Shown here piece after piece: positions 51,608 to 62,800 of a stretch of 64,000 nt of DNA (its first letter is position 1; each line of letters begins with the position of its first letter). Both the position numbers and the translations under genes were made by a program. Where the stretch lies: positions 38,936,001 to 39,000,000 of the forward strand of contig CM114272.1 of NCBI GenBank assembly GCA_050084515.1, in the 5' to 3' direction. The notes under the pieces were generated by a model, which was not told the DNA's origin, did no database searches, and saw nothing but the letters and a program-made list of their open reading frames with translations. This DNA comes from Blasia pusilla. Taxonomy: Eukaryota; Marchantiophyta; Marchantiopsida; Blasiales.

Positions 51608-53067
51608 CGCCGATGCCGCACCACCACCAAATTACCACTACTAAGTAACCAAGTGACGTCGATGTCGTTGTACTATTCTAGCTCTACTAGCTATGGGTGT
51701 AGGCAACCTAACCTGTCAACACCACAAGAAGCCTCCCACGGTCTACTCGTCATCACTCCAGCCTCACTACCCGTAGCACACAGGAGTAACACTACTCTCG
51801 AAATCAGCGTCAATCCTAACAATGGGCGCGCAAGCAAGAAGCAATGATGGAGGGGATCCAAACACAGGAAGTCCAATGACAACCCTCCAATCGCAAATGG
51901 AAATCAAGGTAACACAATCCCACACAATTCTAACGCAAAAGCTACTCCGCCGCGGGTCGATGACGTGCTAGTAGGACTCGCAGCACCTGAAAATATCACC
52001 TGCATGGAGAGGCTACACCGTACTATGCGCTAGAGGTCCATCAACCAAAAATTTGAGATGCATAAAGCGCCTAACACATCTCCAAACAACACCAGATGAG
52101 CTACACCAGTGTGTACACTGGCATAGTTAAGAACTCAGCAGTTAAGCGTCTTCCAGGCATAATAGCCCAAAGATGGGTGACCAGTTATGCAACACTCAAA
52201 TCACAAATCCTGCGAAAATAGCCTCACGCCCAAGCAAGCAAGCTTGCTTGCTTGCTCCTTACTCCTTACTCCGCCTCTCACGCCCACTCGCCCCGAGCTA
52301 CCACGAGTTGCCTCGAAGCATCAAAATGCCGAGACTCGCCATGCTTCACTATGGAGAGAGGCCCAACCAGGGTGCCCCCAATGGGATAGGCGTCTCCAAC
52401 AACGAACGAGTCACCAACCAACCAGCCCCTCCGATCGGCTGTCCACCATAGCCAGACCTTGAGCTAGTCCGCAAAATTTTGATCAGCAATTACTCCACAA
52501 ATCCTTGACCAAAATTGAATCTGTTTCAACCAAAATTCAATTGAACATCATAGCTATCTCTCCACAAAAAAATCAGCTACAACCGAGCTTTGTACTCCGA
52601 GCTAAAAATCAGACAAACTTGCTGTCCATACACCTCTAGAATCGCAAATCCGATAGCGCTCCCGCCCAGATTCATGCACGCAGAAATCCGCAACACTCCA
52701 CACACTCAAGCAGATAGCTTTACATGAGATCACAATACAAGTAGCAATAGGAACCTCTCACCCGATCTGGATGAACTTCAACAGAGCTTCCGCACTCCAA
52801 GCTCTCCACATCAAAAAACCGTCGAACACGAACCAGAATCTTCAATCCTTGATAACTTCCAACTCCCTTGACAAAATCCTGGCGATCTAAAGCGCGTTGG
52901 AAAGCTCTCAACAAGGCGCTTCTTTCCCAACCAACCACGCACCAGATTACCACCTCCAACATAGGCCACAAGCCACGAACATCCATGACTGAGTATACAA
53001 TCAGCCCTAACCAGATCCTACTCATCCACAATCGAAGCTATCATCGATCAATTCTAGTTCTTTGAGT
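51608..53067 (-). other. 5' leader of element B
   Basis: Non-coding region between the 5' LTR and gag. It contains the 5S-rRNA-like segment (52095-52197, opposite strand) and an alternating (CAAG)3(CTTG)3 palindrome near 52230-52256. No primer binding site is obvious after the LTR end at 53068, so the tRNA primer is unassigned. Confidence 0.5.
52095..52197 (+). other. 5S rRNA-derived sequence (decayed)
   Basis: Matches plant 5S rRNA in order and spacing. CTACACCAGTGTGTACACTGG corresponds to the 5' stem region. AGAACTCAGCAGTTAAGCG covers the internal box A; 34 bases after AGTTAAGCG, exactly as in 5S, it ends in the box C motif AGATGGGTGACC, then GCAACAC near the 3' end. It lies antisense to element B in its leader. 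Too diverged for a functional rRNA; the promoter boxes are the best preserved part. It could be a 5S-derived SINE, a Cassandra-like TRIM remnant or captured 5S DNA. Confidence 0.7.
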
Positions 53068-53436
53068 GAAATCCGTGAAAGAACTACTATCATAAAACAC
53101 ATATAGAATCACATACAATCAAGCCAAATCCACTCCACGATGGGAGAATCCAGGTTGAAGCTTGCGGGAACCACCATAGCCAAGAGCTCTACTCAATACC
53201 AAGGCTCACTCCCAACGCAACACGCTCAACTCAAAGAACTAATTGTTCTTTGAGTGCACTCCACACTATATCCTCCAACCTAAGAGCGGCCCCTACTGGA
53301 AAAGTCACCCTCAACTGAGTAACCCCCAACCCTATGTATGAACCCGCATCTCTGCCTAGACACTACGGCCCTCCATAAGGTATGGCCTCTACTGGCACAC
53401 TATACTCTACGACATAATCCGTATGGTCATGACAAC
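53068..53436 (-). repeat. 5' LTR of element B, truncated
   Basis: Matches 33111 to about 33480 of the 3' LTR. The first ~106 bp of the LTR are missing; at 53437 the sequence passes straight into transposase copy M3. Confidence 0.75.
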
Positions 53437-54505
53437 TTGCACTCAAGAGGAAGTTGACAATCTTACAGTTGCAGGGTTTAGACTCATTGACGGGAGGGAG
53501 TTGAAGACATATTTGCATTACTAAGACATTCGCATTCCAAATCCAACCTAAGATTGATGTCAAATTGTATCCACAGAAGATGGATGATCTCAATCCACTA
53601 TTATTTTTGTTCGATTCAAGAAATGGAGTGAAGAGAAACAAGATGTGTAGGCCATCAATGGAGAGGGCAAAGCGAATCGCATCGGATCCAAAGGCCCACA
53701 TGGAAATCATTGCCACAAAACATGTACATAGTGGGAATGGAATAGGAAAAATATATTGGGTTATGAACATCACCTTAAATTCCAATGTTTCTAGGGTGTA
53801 TGTTGTATATATTTGTTGCTTTCCCATATGTTCCTATGATGACTTTCTCAAAAGAGAGACAAGTGGGAAAAAGTATTTTCCTTATAAGCACATGTATTAT
53901 GTTTTGCTCGTAGCTTTAAGAGAGTTGGAGCTAGGAGTAGGAATCCAACAACTAATTTTGTCCTTGAAAGAAGTGCAAAGTATCCTAAAGAAGTCGCTGT
54001 GAGGATGCAACATCAGGTTTGGAAGTGTAGGTTGGAAATGCCAAACTATTCACTACGAACTTGAACTTTTATCGGTAGCTTAAATGATATTTCTTTCAAG
54101 ATCTTTGTTCCACATTTTTTATTCCAATGATTTTTCCAATTTTCAAATTATATGTTGAGAGATTATTGGATACATGAATGTTTCAAAGATGCTACAACAT
54201 GTCGGATTTGGATAAGTTTCCATAAAGGGGAAGGGGAAAAATTTATTTGAGACTAACTAAGAAAAGAGAACGTAATTGTAAAATATGTTAAAAAAATTCC
54301 TCCCTCTCTTGAACACATAGGAAGCTCTCTTCAAATCACAAGAAACTCTCTTCAAAAAAGATGATCTCTTTCGGTTGACAACAATTTCCTCTCTCCTCTC
54401 TCCTCTCTTCCTCTCTCCCCTCTTCTTCAATTCCTCTCTCCTCTCTTTCTCTCTCCTCTCTCCTTTCTTCCTCTCTCCTCTCTTCCTCTCCTCTTACCGC
54501 TCCTC
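53437..54505 (+). pseudogene. MULE transposase C-terminal remnant and element end (copy M3)
   Basis: Begins inside the transposase (TCTQEEVDNLTVAGFRLIDG), continues KMDDLNPLLFLFDSRNGVKR, AKRIASDPKAHMEIIATKHV, GNGIGKIYWVMNITLNSNVS and ICCFPICSYDDF. Here the SWIM distal part is in frame as PYKHMYY, with Tyr replacing the first zinc Cys, and CSY replacing CSC. A stop follows at 54003. The trailer contains ctcttcaaaaaag and pyrimidine runs and ends ..ttaccgctcctc at 54505, the family terminus. The 5' part was lost at the junction with element B. Confidence 0.65.
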
Positions 54506-54517
54506 CAATCATCCAGA

Positions 54518-55150
54518 CTTGCAACATGTCGGAATCACACATATTGCATGACAAGATGGAAATTAATAAGGATAATAAGAAGGAAACATCAATATGAGGA
54601 ATCATTAGGAAACACATAGGTTCCATTTAGAGATACAACGCGTCGAAGTCCGACAGGCTACAAGACATGACAACAAGAGGAATAGTTGTAAGACATGACT
54701 CTCAAGGGTAAGAAAAAAAAAGATAAGGAAGGAAAAAATTGAAACTGCATGACATGGCTGCTTGTAACCTACCAGAATTTAACGGGTTGCAAGAACTATC
54801 ATATTTGAAAATTCTTGCTACTCGTAACAAAATATTGGTCACAAAAAAGAAAAAGAATGAAGGTAGTCATTTGAAATTCATAGTAGATAGTCATCCGGAC
54901 CTCCAACCTATTAGAATCCGACACGTTGAATGACATGAGGTAAGAAATCCAACGGGTTTCAGGACATGACAAGAAGAGAAATAGTTGTGAGACATGGCTC
55001 ATTAGAGGGAAGAAAAAAGAAAGGTTGACATGGACTGGTTAGAATCCAACAGGTCGCAAGACATCTTCACATCAATTTGATAAAATCATAGCAAACATTA
55101 AGGTTCCATGTTTGCTATGATTTTATTGCTATTAGAATGCGACCGGTTGC
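54518..55150. repeat. Degenerate palindrome units beyond M3
   Basis: Six to seven diverged units (near 54518, 54632, 54765, 54905, 54945, 55035 and 55130; for example acaacgcgtcgaagtccgac with partner, and gtaacctaccagaatttaac with partner), in AT-rich DNA with a duplicated phrase gacatgacaaSaagagRaat. An inverted pair around 55090-55125 (catagcaaacattaaggttc and its reverse) is also present. They lie downstream of the exon remnant at 55330-55578, as in T1. Confidence 0.6.
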
Positions 55151-55329
55151 AAGACACACCATCTGTCCACAAGAGATTACCACAACAAAAAATAAATTTC
55201 AACATGTTCAAATTCGACACCTCTAATAACACAAGACTATTTAAATCAAGAAAATTTATGAAAAATATTGAATTCCTTTATTAAAATCCATTTGCAACTC
55301 CGGTATTAATATTGGATTTCCTATCTAGA

Positions 55330-55578
55330 AAATCTAGTTTATGATCTCTTCTGCCTCCTTATCTACAAAAAATATTCCTAACTCTCATCAGTTCCTATAC
55401 AAGGCACTTTTCTAGGGCTATCCACTGGCTCCTTTGCATGATTGTAGATGGGGATTGGGAAAGAAGGAGAAATTTAAAATCTTGTCCCCCGAGGAACACC
55501 ATATCAGTCCCATGTGACTTGAGATAAGTCCCAATGCCTACCCCAGCAAGTTATCTTGTATGCTCTACAAAGGGACAC
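55330..55578 (-). pseudogene. Fragment of the T1-type C-terminal exon
   Basis: Diverged copy of 20589-20870: the same order of tctagtttatgatctcttct, gtagatggggattgg, gtcccatgtgac and gggacacccatccag segments. No open frame remains. It shows a further element carrying the methyltransferase-like gene once lay here. Confidence 0.55.
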
Positions 55579-55610
55579 CCATCCAGCACCTCACATGCCT
55601 TGCATTGAGC

Positions 55611-55971
55611 CATGGTTGCACACGAACAAATTCTGTGTCTGCGGATATGTTTGTGCGGACCAGGATACCTGTGGCCCATACCTGAGCTCGCCTGGAGCCC
55701 GCCCTAGAACCCGTCACATAGATCCGAGCTGGCGGAGCCCACACCCATTGTGGGGCCTACGGAGGGCCAGCATGGCGGGTTCGGGGTGGGCTCACGGCCC
55801 TCACAGGGCCCGCCCACACCAAGCCCGCATGTCCGTGAGCCCGCCTTAACATGTGCGGGCTTTGTGAGCTTGGGTCTACGCGGCAGCCTCTGGGCGGGCT
55901 CTAGGGCGGGACAGGTGTGGGTCAGGCATGTCCGTCCCATGGACATACTTGTCCGTTTCCGTGCAACCTTG
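55611..55971. mobile_element. hAT-like MITE, 361 bp
   Basis: Ends CATGGTTGCAC and, read inward from the right, CAAGGTTGCAC. They are flanked by 8-bp near-identical duplications cattgagc (55603-55610) and cattaagc (55972-55979). The 8-bp duplication and CA-GG ends fit the hAT superfamily. The interior is GC-rich (gcccgccc repeats) and non-coding. A second end-like gtgcaaccttg at 56265 and related sequence up to 56270 suggest another diverged copy next to it. Confidence 0.6.
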
Positions 55972-55979
55972 CATTAAGC

Positions 55980-58900
55980 CCGTGTGTCGCCCACACTAGC
56001 ACTGGTTCGACATAGGCAAGTGTGGACTTGGCAGGGCTCGATGCAAGCCATGAAGCCTCAATGCGAGCTGGATGTAGGCTAGAAAATAGGTGGCACAAAT
56101 CAGTGGGGGTTTGTTGGCTGAGGTGGGAGTTGCTTGAGCCCAAGACTACATTGCGAGTAGGGCGGGCCTAGGTGCAGGAAATAGGAACTCAGGGCCACAC
56201 ACACATGTCTGCCAAAGGGATGGACATAAGTCCGAAGACACAAACTTTTTCCTTGTGCAACCTTGCCCTAAACCCTTAAGCCTAGATCCTAGATCCTAAA
56301 CCTAATCCATTGACCCTAAACAATACAACATCATCCTTGTTTAGAATAAAATCTTAGTAACAATACTTGAAACTTCTGAAAACAATGGACAAAATAAACA
56401 CCAATCTAGAAAAATCCCGCAAATTTTCACACCTTATATCCATGAATATTTTTATTAGAACAAAACCTGATTTTTTAAAGAACATTTGTCGGAACTGGTG
56501 TTCTTGGAGAAAAAAGATAGTTTTAATAGTAAGGGATTATCAGGTAGAGTAGTTTTCAACTAGTTGAAGCCAATAGGTCTAACTAGAGATTTGAAATACT
56601 ATTATGATACAAATAACTTAGTTAAAATAAACATAGAATCAATTTTTATGTTTGGTGACTATGACAATAGATTTCATAGGAACCAAGATAGTTTGGCATC
56701 TAGACCATCATGATAAAATGGTGATTGATAATGATACAAGATGCTTACAAGATGAGGGATAAGTAATTAAGTTATATGCAATTACACATGTTTCTTATAT
56801 ATGTTGGTGCAAATTAATAGTTTCTATGTCAATTTAGTGAAGGTAAGGTTTAATAGGAAAAATTTTGGTTGAACAGTATTTTTTACTAGCAAAATTTATA
56901 GTACCTTGACTTAAAATAACTCCAAAAAAAAATTTTAAGGGGTGTCGGAGGAACGGTTAGCTACACACGGGTTTAGAAGTATATGAAGTGTGAAAACCCC
57001 AAGTAATCAAGACATGGAATTGGATCCTGAGTTCTAGTACAAGCATCTTGAAGCCCAAATGAAATATCGGTCTTAGGACATATCATTCCTTATTATTGGA
57101 GGTGGTTTTCTAGATAGCCTTTCCCACACAAGGCTTGATGGCAGTTGGTGGATGTGTTTGCTTTGAATCACTTGAATCACAATTAGAAAAGATTATATAG
57201 ATCTTAAGTTCCAAATTAGCGGGGTTGCCTAGTGCAAATCTTTGAAGGATAAATATTCTTCCTTCACAGAATTGGATTTTGACTAGTTCTGGAACATATA
57301 TCACCCGTCATCAAGCTTTGTGCAAGAAAGGTTGTTCAGAAAATGACTTTGAACTTAAATGGTGGTCGCATCCCAAGACCAATGTTTCCATTGGACTCTA
57401 AATTGCTATAATTAGAACTTGGGTTTTGATTGAGCATCCCGATAAGAAGCTAGATTAGGAACTTAAGTTCCAAATAGTATACTTGAAGTGGAACCTAAGC
57501 TCCAATTCATGGAGCTTAAACCTCTTAAGCTCAAAGCTTCCTCCATTAAAGTCTTTGGTGACTCTAAGAAGATCGTAAAAGGTGCATATGCGTCGTGGAA
57601 AAAAGTATGTGAAAGTTTGTTCGGAAACAAACTCCTACTTAAAGGGATGACCTGCCTATGATTGTACTATCAAGCTGTGAGCTCAATTTGCTAGATTTGG
57701 AACTTAGGTTCCAATTCCATAATTAGGATTTTGCATGTTTCACACCTTGTCATATCAGAATGGCAACAAACCAATAGAAGTCTTGAATTTGACCTCTGGA
57801 TGATTTTCAATGCAAATTCACATAGAAGGTTTCCAATTTCTTCCAATTGACTGTTCCCCTAATCTAGCCAATCGGGGCCTGGAATTGGAGACCGATGGAG
57901 ACACGCAACATAGGACGAGTCTAAGGGATGCAATTCTCTTCCTTTCTTAGAAAAACACCTTATCTATATTATAAAGACCATAGGGCTATTCATAGGAATG
58001 GAAATTCACAGTTGCTAAAAGAAGTGAAGCGTTTGGAGAGAAGGAAAAGACTACATAATTGGGTTTTCTGCAAATCCGATGGAATTCTGTCATGGGCAGG
58101 CAACGTTGTGTACTAGCATAAGAAATAGATGAGATTCCACCAATGCGGAATAGTGATAGGTTGGAATAAGCGTGGGTGAGACTGTATCATGAATTGTTAA
58201 TTCCAAGATGCTATCTCAATTGAATAATTTCTTACGGTAACCTCTAAATCGAATAGAGCAACATCATTGGTTTCAACCACAACCATTCAATATTCCAATG
58301 TGAAAAACATCACGATGCAGAGTCAAGCCCATAACCTGCAAAACGTGAGCCAGAGATGAAAGATGCAACAGCAGAGCTACGTGTGAATAGTACGTAAGCT
58401 TCGTAGACCATTCTCATCTCAGCCCCATGTACTATACACTGGTCACGATGGTGACAAAATAACCTACTAGGATATGGTATCACTTTCGCGAAGTGGCTGA
58501 GAACTGCACCTTTAGATAGTTCCCTTATCAGACATTTAGTTAAACCTGGAATCTAAGATGTATATATCCAACGGTGAGGATGGACGGTTTATTCTGGAAA
58601 CTTTATAAAATGTATGTCTAACCGAGAAGAGATTGCCTTGCTTAGAGCGTCTAAGAGCTCTACGTCGTTTCTATTCTTTTTAAGAAATTCTATTCGTTGA
58701 TTGTAAAATGATAATAAGTCAACAAATAGAAACGAATTGAATTTCTTTCGTTTTCCATCTTGGACCTTTGAATTTTTTCTCCCTCCCATTCCTTAAATCT
58801 TTGAACCAGCACTGATTGAAAATAGGTTCACCAATTGATTATGGAGAAACAACTGACGATAAGAGATCGGTAATATAGTTGTAAATGTTTTAGTTCTGAA

Positions 58901-59281
58901 TATTTCCAATACAATTCCACCTCCAATTCAAGGGGGGATAATCTAGGCAAGGGGGGATGATCTAGGCGTAAATCTCATACTATTCCAAAGGTTTTCGTTT
59001 CCCTTCAACCTTCAAATCATTTTGTTTAAATTTAACGTTGCTGATCATCTTTAAATTTCTGCACACTGGTCCAGCGACTGTAGCAAAACTGTGTAGTATG
59101 CAGCAGAGACTACATCCCTCAAACTGACTAGCCTTGACTTGCAATCATATGAAACATGCTGCAAGTGAGCTATGTAAAGATATTTGGGAGTGACTGCTTT
59201 ACAAGTATATCCTCTCTGGTATTCACATTAACCGTATCCTAGGATGCATCGACATGTATGGACTCAAACTTGTGTTCAAGT
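55980..59281. other. Intergenic region
   Basis: No supported gene. 55980-56270 is GC-moderate and may belong to a second MITE copy. 56262-56310 has degenerate ccctaaac-like telomeric-type strings. 57200-57712 carries GGAACTTAAGTTCC-type palindromes: a perfect one at 57458-57471, others at 57490-57503 and 57699-57712. A small duplication aaggggggatRatctaggc lies at 58929-58966. A 62-codon frame at 57928-58116 has no recognisable features. The remainder is AT-rich. Confidence 0.5.
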
Positions 59282-62099
59282 CTATGACGGTAAAGAGACG
59301 ACCTTGTTAACCTCAGAGGTTTCCAACCACTTACTCGGCTCCTTGACAGCTACTTTGCCAAAAGCAGGTTTTTTCCAGAGGCGAAGCTTACCATCAAACA
59401 CATCACATCTTCGTATGTCAATTCCAAGTTGTTTCTCAAACTTCTCCAGAACAAACTCCTCAGATCCTTCACAGATGGAAATAACTGTACCTTTCCGTCC
59501 TAGCCGCCCAGTGCGCCCACCGCGGTGTGCATAATGAGAACCGTCTGTTGGGAGCTCCAAGTTTACAACTAAGTCACAACCTGGAATATCCAGCCCTCTG
59601 GCCCCTACCTCACTCACCACCAGAACCTGCATTTTACCATTCCTGAAGTCCGTTTGCAAGCAAAAGGTCAGTTCCACTGTGTGTCTGGTTTCAATAGATA
59701 ACTGATTCTATAATTAAGCTACATCAGAGCATGCCCAAATTGGAATTGGACAATCTATAAGGTGGCCTGAGCACTGGAGTTCAAATCCCTCAGATTTCCA
59801 ATCATGACAAGCAATGGTGATCCTTGTTTAATGCAAAGGAAGCGTAAACTATGTTTCTGGCAAATCCGCTCAATGAGAAGACCCTGATCCAAGTGAACCC
59901 TTGTTGGCCCTCAACCCAGAGTCTAAATTGGCAGACACGGGTCACCTTTGAGCATCCAAAACAGTAGATTCAATAATAGTACAGCATCTGAATTACTGGT
60001 CTACTAACAGGTAGACACGGCCTGACGCTCGACTGCTCGAAGTTAAAGGACAATAATATTTCTTTACTGGGACGATAACATTTCGGTAACTTCTGCACAC
60101 GTAGAACTATGAATACTGCCTTGCCTAACTAAAAGGACCCCAAGATGCTATTGTTATACATGCATTCAGCTGTATGTAATGTACATAATTTTGGTGCCAA
60201 CAGGTGAGTTCAACTCTTTAAGTTGCAGACTTGAAAAAATAGTTTTCTTTCAAGGACTCAATTTAGCAAGGCAAAACTGATTGTGCATCACTTAGAATCA
60301 AAGACGCACTCCTAACAGAAAAGACAGTCTTTCAACCACACACCTTCGTAACAATCCGTTTACGCAGACAAATTAAAATTCATAAAACAAAGACTAATCC
60401 TTGTGGTCCCCATCCACTTGATCTTAGAGAGCATGAAAAGTAATGCAGACGCTGTACCTGAACGCAGATAGTATGTTGGCCCTCTCTAGTTTGCCAAGCT
60501 CTCCATGAAGAGAGCCAGCAGAAATGCCCCTTGCGGTAAGTTTATATTCAGCATCCTTGAGCCTTTTGCTGTGGTTCATAAAAACGATCACAGATTGTGC
60601 ATCCAGTGCATGTATACACTTCCTAAGAAAGTCTACACGATGGTGAAGAGGTGACAGGAGATAAAAGTGCTCTAAATTTGGCGGCAGACTCGCACGTGCA
60701 CCCTTCAACTCAGCAGCACTTGTTTCGTCCTGGCACGGAAATCCAATGTAAGTCTTAAGAACCTTCACACATCGATCTCGTAAGATATTCTGGACTGCCA
60801 TTGCTTGGCTGAGATAGATAATTACTACTATCACTAAAAGAACTTGAGAAGGCGATAAATCCAACCATAGTACGGAGGCAGAGAATGCATAGGGGGCAGC
60901 AGGAGCAAGCCCAACCCATGAAACACGAGCAGTCATAAGGCTTACGAGGGGAAATCGAGGGTACACTAAAGTGAGAGTCTTACCTTGACCACGGATGGCC
61001 CCCAAGAAGGAGCGAAGGCCCCTGGAGTTTCAACATCAATGACAGACGTTGCTCGCACCAACAACGGTTTATGACCCCATGAGGAGGCTGCTCGTAATAC
61101 GGCTGGAGGCATTGTTGCCGAAACAAGGATCGTTTGCCGCTCCACTTTCCTTTTTGTCTTAGTGTCCGGCGACACAAGCCCTCCGCTATCAGCGCTCCCT
61201 GACATCAAAGTTGAAGCTTCAGCTACTGCACAACCTTCTATCGTCGCTTCCGACGACCTGCGCTGCCCTACATGCTCCAAAATTCTGCGCATGTCGTCTC
61301 GAAACTTCGAAGAGAGCAGCTGGTCAGCCTCGTCTAACACCAAAAATTGGCAGGCATGAGTGTGAAGCTTGCCGGCTCTGCTCAACTCGGATATTCTACC
61401 GGGGGTTCCCACAACAATCAGTGGTTTGTTCTTCTTCAACGCTTCTTCTTGCCTGTTAGGATTAGCTCCCCCTATAAGCTGTTGAATCACCTTCCGATTG
61501 TGCGATCCCAACATTTTCTCTACTTCTCTAACAATTTGCATCGCCAGCTCTCGGGAGGGGACGACAATTAGAGCCTCCACTCCTCCTTTGTTAGCAGCCG
61601 TTGTCCGGTTTGAACTTTCACTCAGAGGTCCTAATTTTGACAGGATCGGGAGAAGGTATGCTAAGGTCTTCCCAGAGCCCGTAAAGGATTGAATTGCAGC
61701 ATCATGACCATCGAGCAGTGTGGGTATCGCCGCAACTTGCACGTCTGTAGGAACTTCCAATCCTTCCTCCGCAATCCTCTGCTGTAGATGTTGAGACAAT
61801 TTAAGAGCAGTAAAGGCCTTCTCTGCAAAAGGAAAAGACCGTGTGTCAACCTGCTCAGGTCGGCTGGTTCTCGCATAAGGAGCTTTGGGAGTTTGAAACT
61901 TCTTCTCAGTCCGAACTTCGTCATCAAACAAGGAATCCAAAGACAACGCAGGGCTCACACTAGTTACTGAAAATTCTCGTGTAAGTGGCTGCAATACTGG
62001 TAATTTTGTGGAAAATGAAACAGATCCCGCATAGATCAAACATCGCGGCGTTACGCTTCCTGGCAACCACTTGATAGAGCGCGTCAAGACAAGAGCCAT
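59282..62099 (-). CDS. DEAD-box ATP-dependent RNA helicase, organelle type (RH58-like), three exons
   Basis: ATP-dependent RNA helicase. Exons: 62099-60984, 60789-60458 and 59642-59282. Splice sites GT/AG agree with frame (phase 0, then phase 2), giving 602 residues. ATG 62099 is chosen because the longer frame lacks an ATG. Residues 1 to ~50 are Ser/Arg-rich and look like a transit peptide. Motifs: I FTGSGKT (139-145), Ia PSRELA, Ib GTPGRI, II DEAD (256-259), III SAT (327-329), IV VIVFMNHS, V ARGLDIPGCD, VI HRGGRTGRLGRKG. Sequence around motifs IV-VI resembles Arabidopsis RH58. All motifs intact. An insert of ~40 residues before motif III is unusual. The exon 2 acceptor (gtccag) was chosen for phase; cag sites 9-20 bases upstream are alternatives. 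Confidence 0.9.
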
Positions 62100-62800
62100 T
62101 GTCACCCGCACAGAACAGACGCTAATCTGTCCTTGTGCTTCAGAACAAATTCACTGTTCGCCGAGACAACAATGCGCACCTATATCATCCTACTCATGGT
62201 CAAATTTAGCACTTCGCAGCCACCATCACAACTTCAAAACACTATCTACCCGTGATCACAGCTCCAATTCCTGACCCCAACTTCACAACCAACTGAACAT
62301 AATCACCGCTTCTTTTCGTACAATTCCTCCATACGGATTACGATCCGCTGGTCCCAAAATGTTTCTTCCCTACTCTGTCAAGTCTGCATCAAACAAAAAA
62401 CCACACGCGCGCACACCGTTTCTGTGTATCCGGTTCTGTACACTTCTGAAGCGCACCCTGCTCGAGTCCTGCAATATCTGGCGGGCACCATCGATCATAC
62501 AAGTTCAAAACGAGGTACCAAAGCGTCATCTACAAAACATCAAACTCGGCAAACCAAGACCGCGTGGAGCTTAGCTCTACCAAGCCCACACTGTGTGTGC
62601 CACGCTCCATAGTCCACAAAACCTCTCGGCAGTCGTCCTACCTCAAGCCCCACTCACCTAAACAGAAATCCGCTCGTCCAAATCCACACGATATCTCCAG
62701 CCACCGCCAAAACCTGTCGTCTCTCGCTTTGAAAGCGAGACATTTGGGGTTAAAACGTCCGGTGCCACAAATCATATCTATGCTCATTTTGGTAACCTAA
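62100..62800 (-). promoter_or_regulatory. 5' flank of the helicase gene
   Basis: Contains the leader and presumably the promoter of the helicase gene: C/A-rich on the plus strand to about 62640, with no convincing TATA box near the start codon. Short frames here have no coding character. Confidence 0.4.

Larger units (their letters stand above)
33005..53436 (-). mobile_element. Ty3/gypsy element B with DNA methyltransferase and PHD finger
   Basis: A minus-strand element of about 9.7 kb once the nested element C (36843-47547) is removed. Order in its own sense: 5' LTR (53436-53068, start truncated), leader with a 5S-like sequence, gag (51607-50083), protease (49853-48906), DNMT3-like methyltransferase (about 48785-47830), RT/RNase H (36830-35236), integrase (35181-34054), PHD finger (34053-33760), polypurine tract and 3' LTR. 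Much better preserved than A, but with stops in gag, DNMT, RT and before the PHD finger and a small deletion in the methyltransferase. No primer site was recognised and target duplications could not be tested, since the 5' end is truncated. Confidence 0.85.

Noticed and set aside
52095-52197. Functional 5S rRNA gene
   Set aside because: Single, diverged copy with altered stems and 3' end inside a retroelement leader; not part of a tandem 5S array.
56262-56310. Interstitial telomere-like repeat (ccctaaac strings)
   Set aside because: Only two or three imperfect units, mixed with cctagat repeats; not distinguishable from chance or MITE sequence.
57928-58116. 62-codon frame as a small gene
   Set aside because: No recognisable domain, no splice or promoter context, in AT-rich intergenic DNA.
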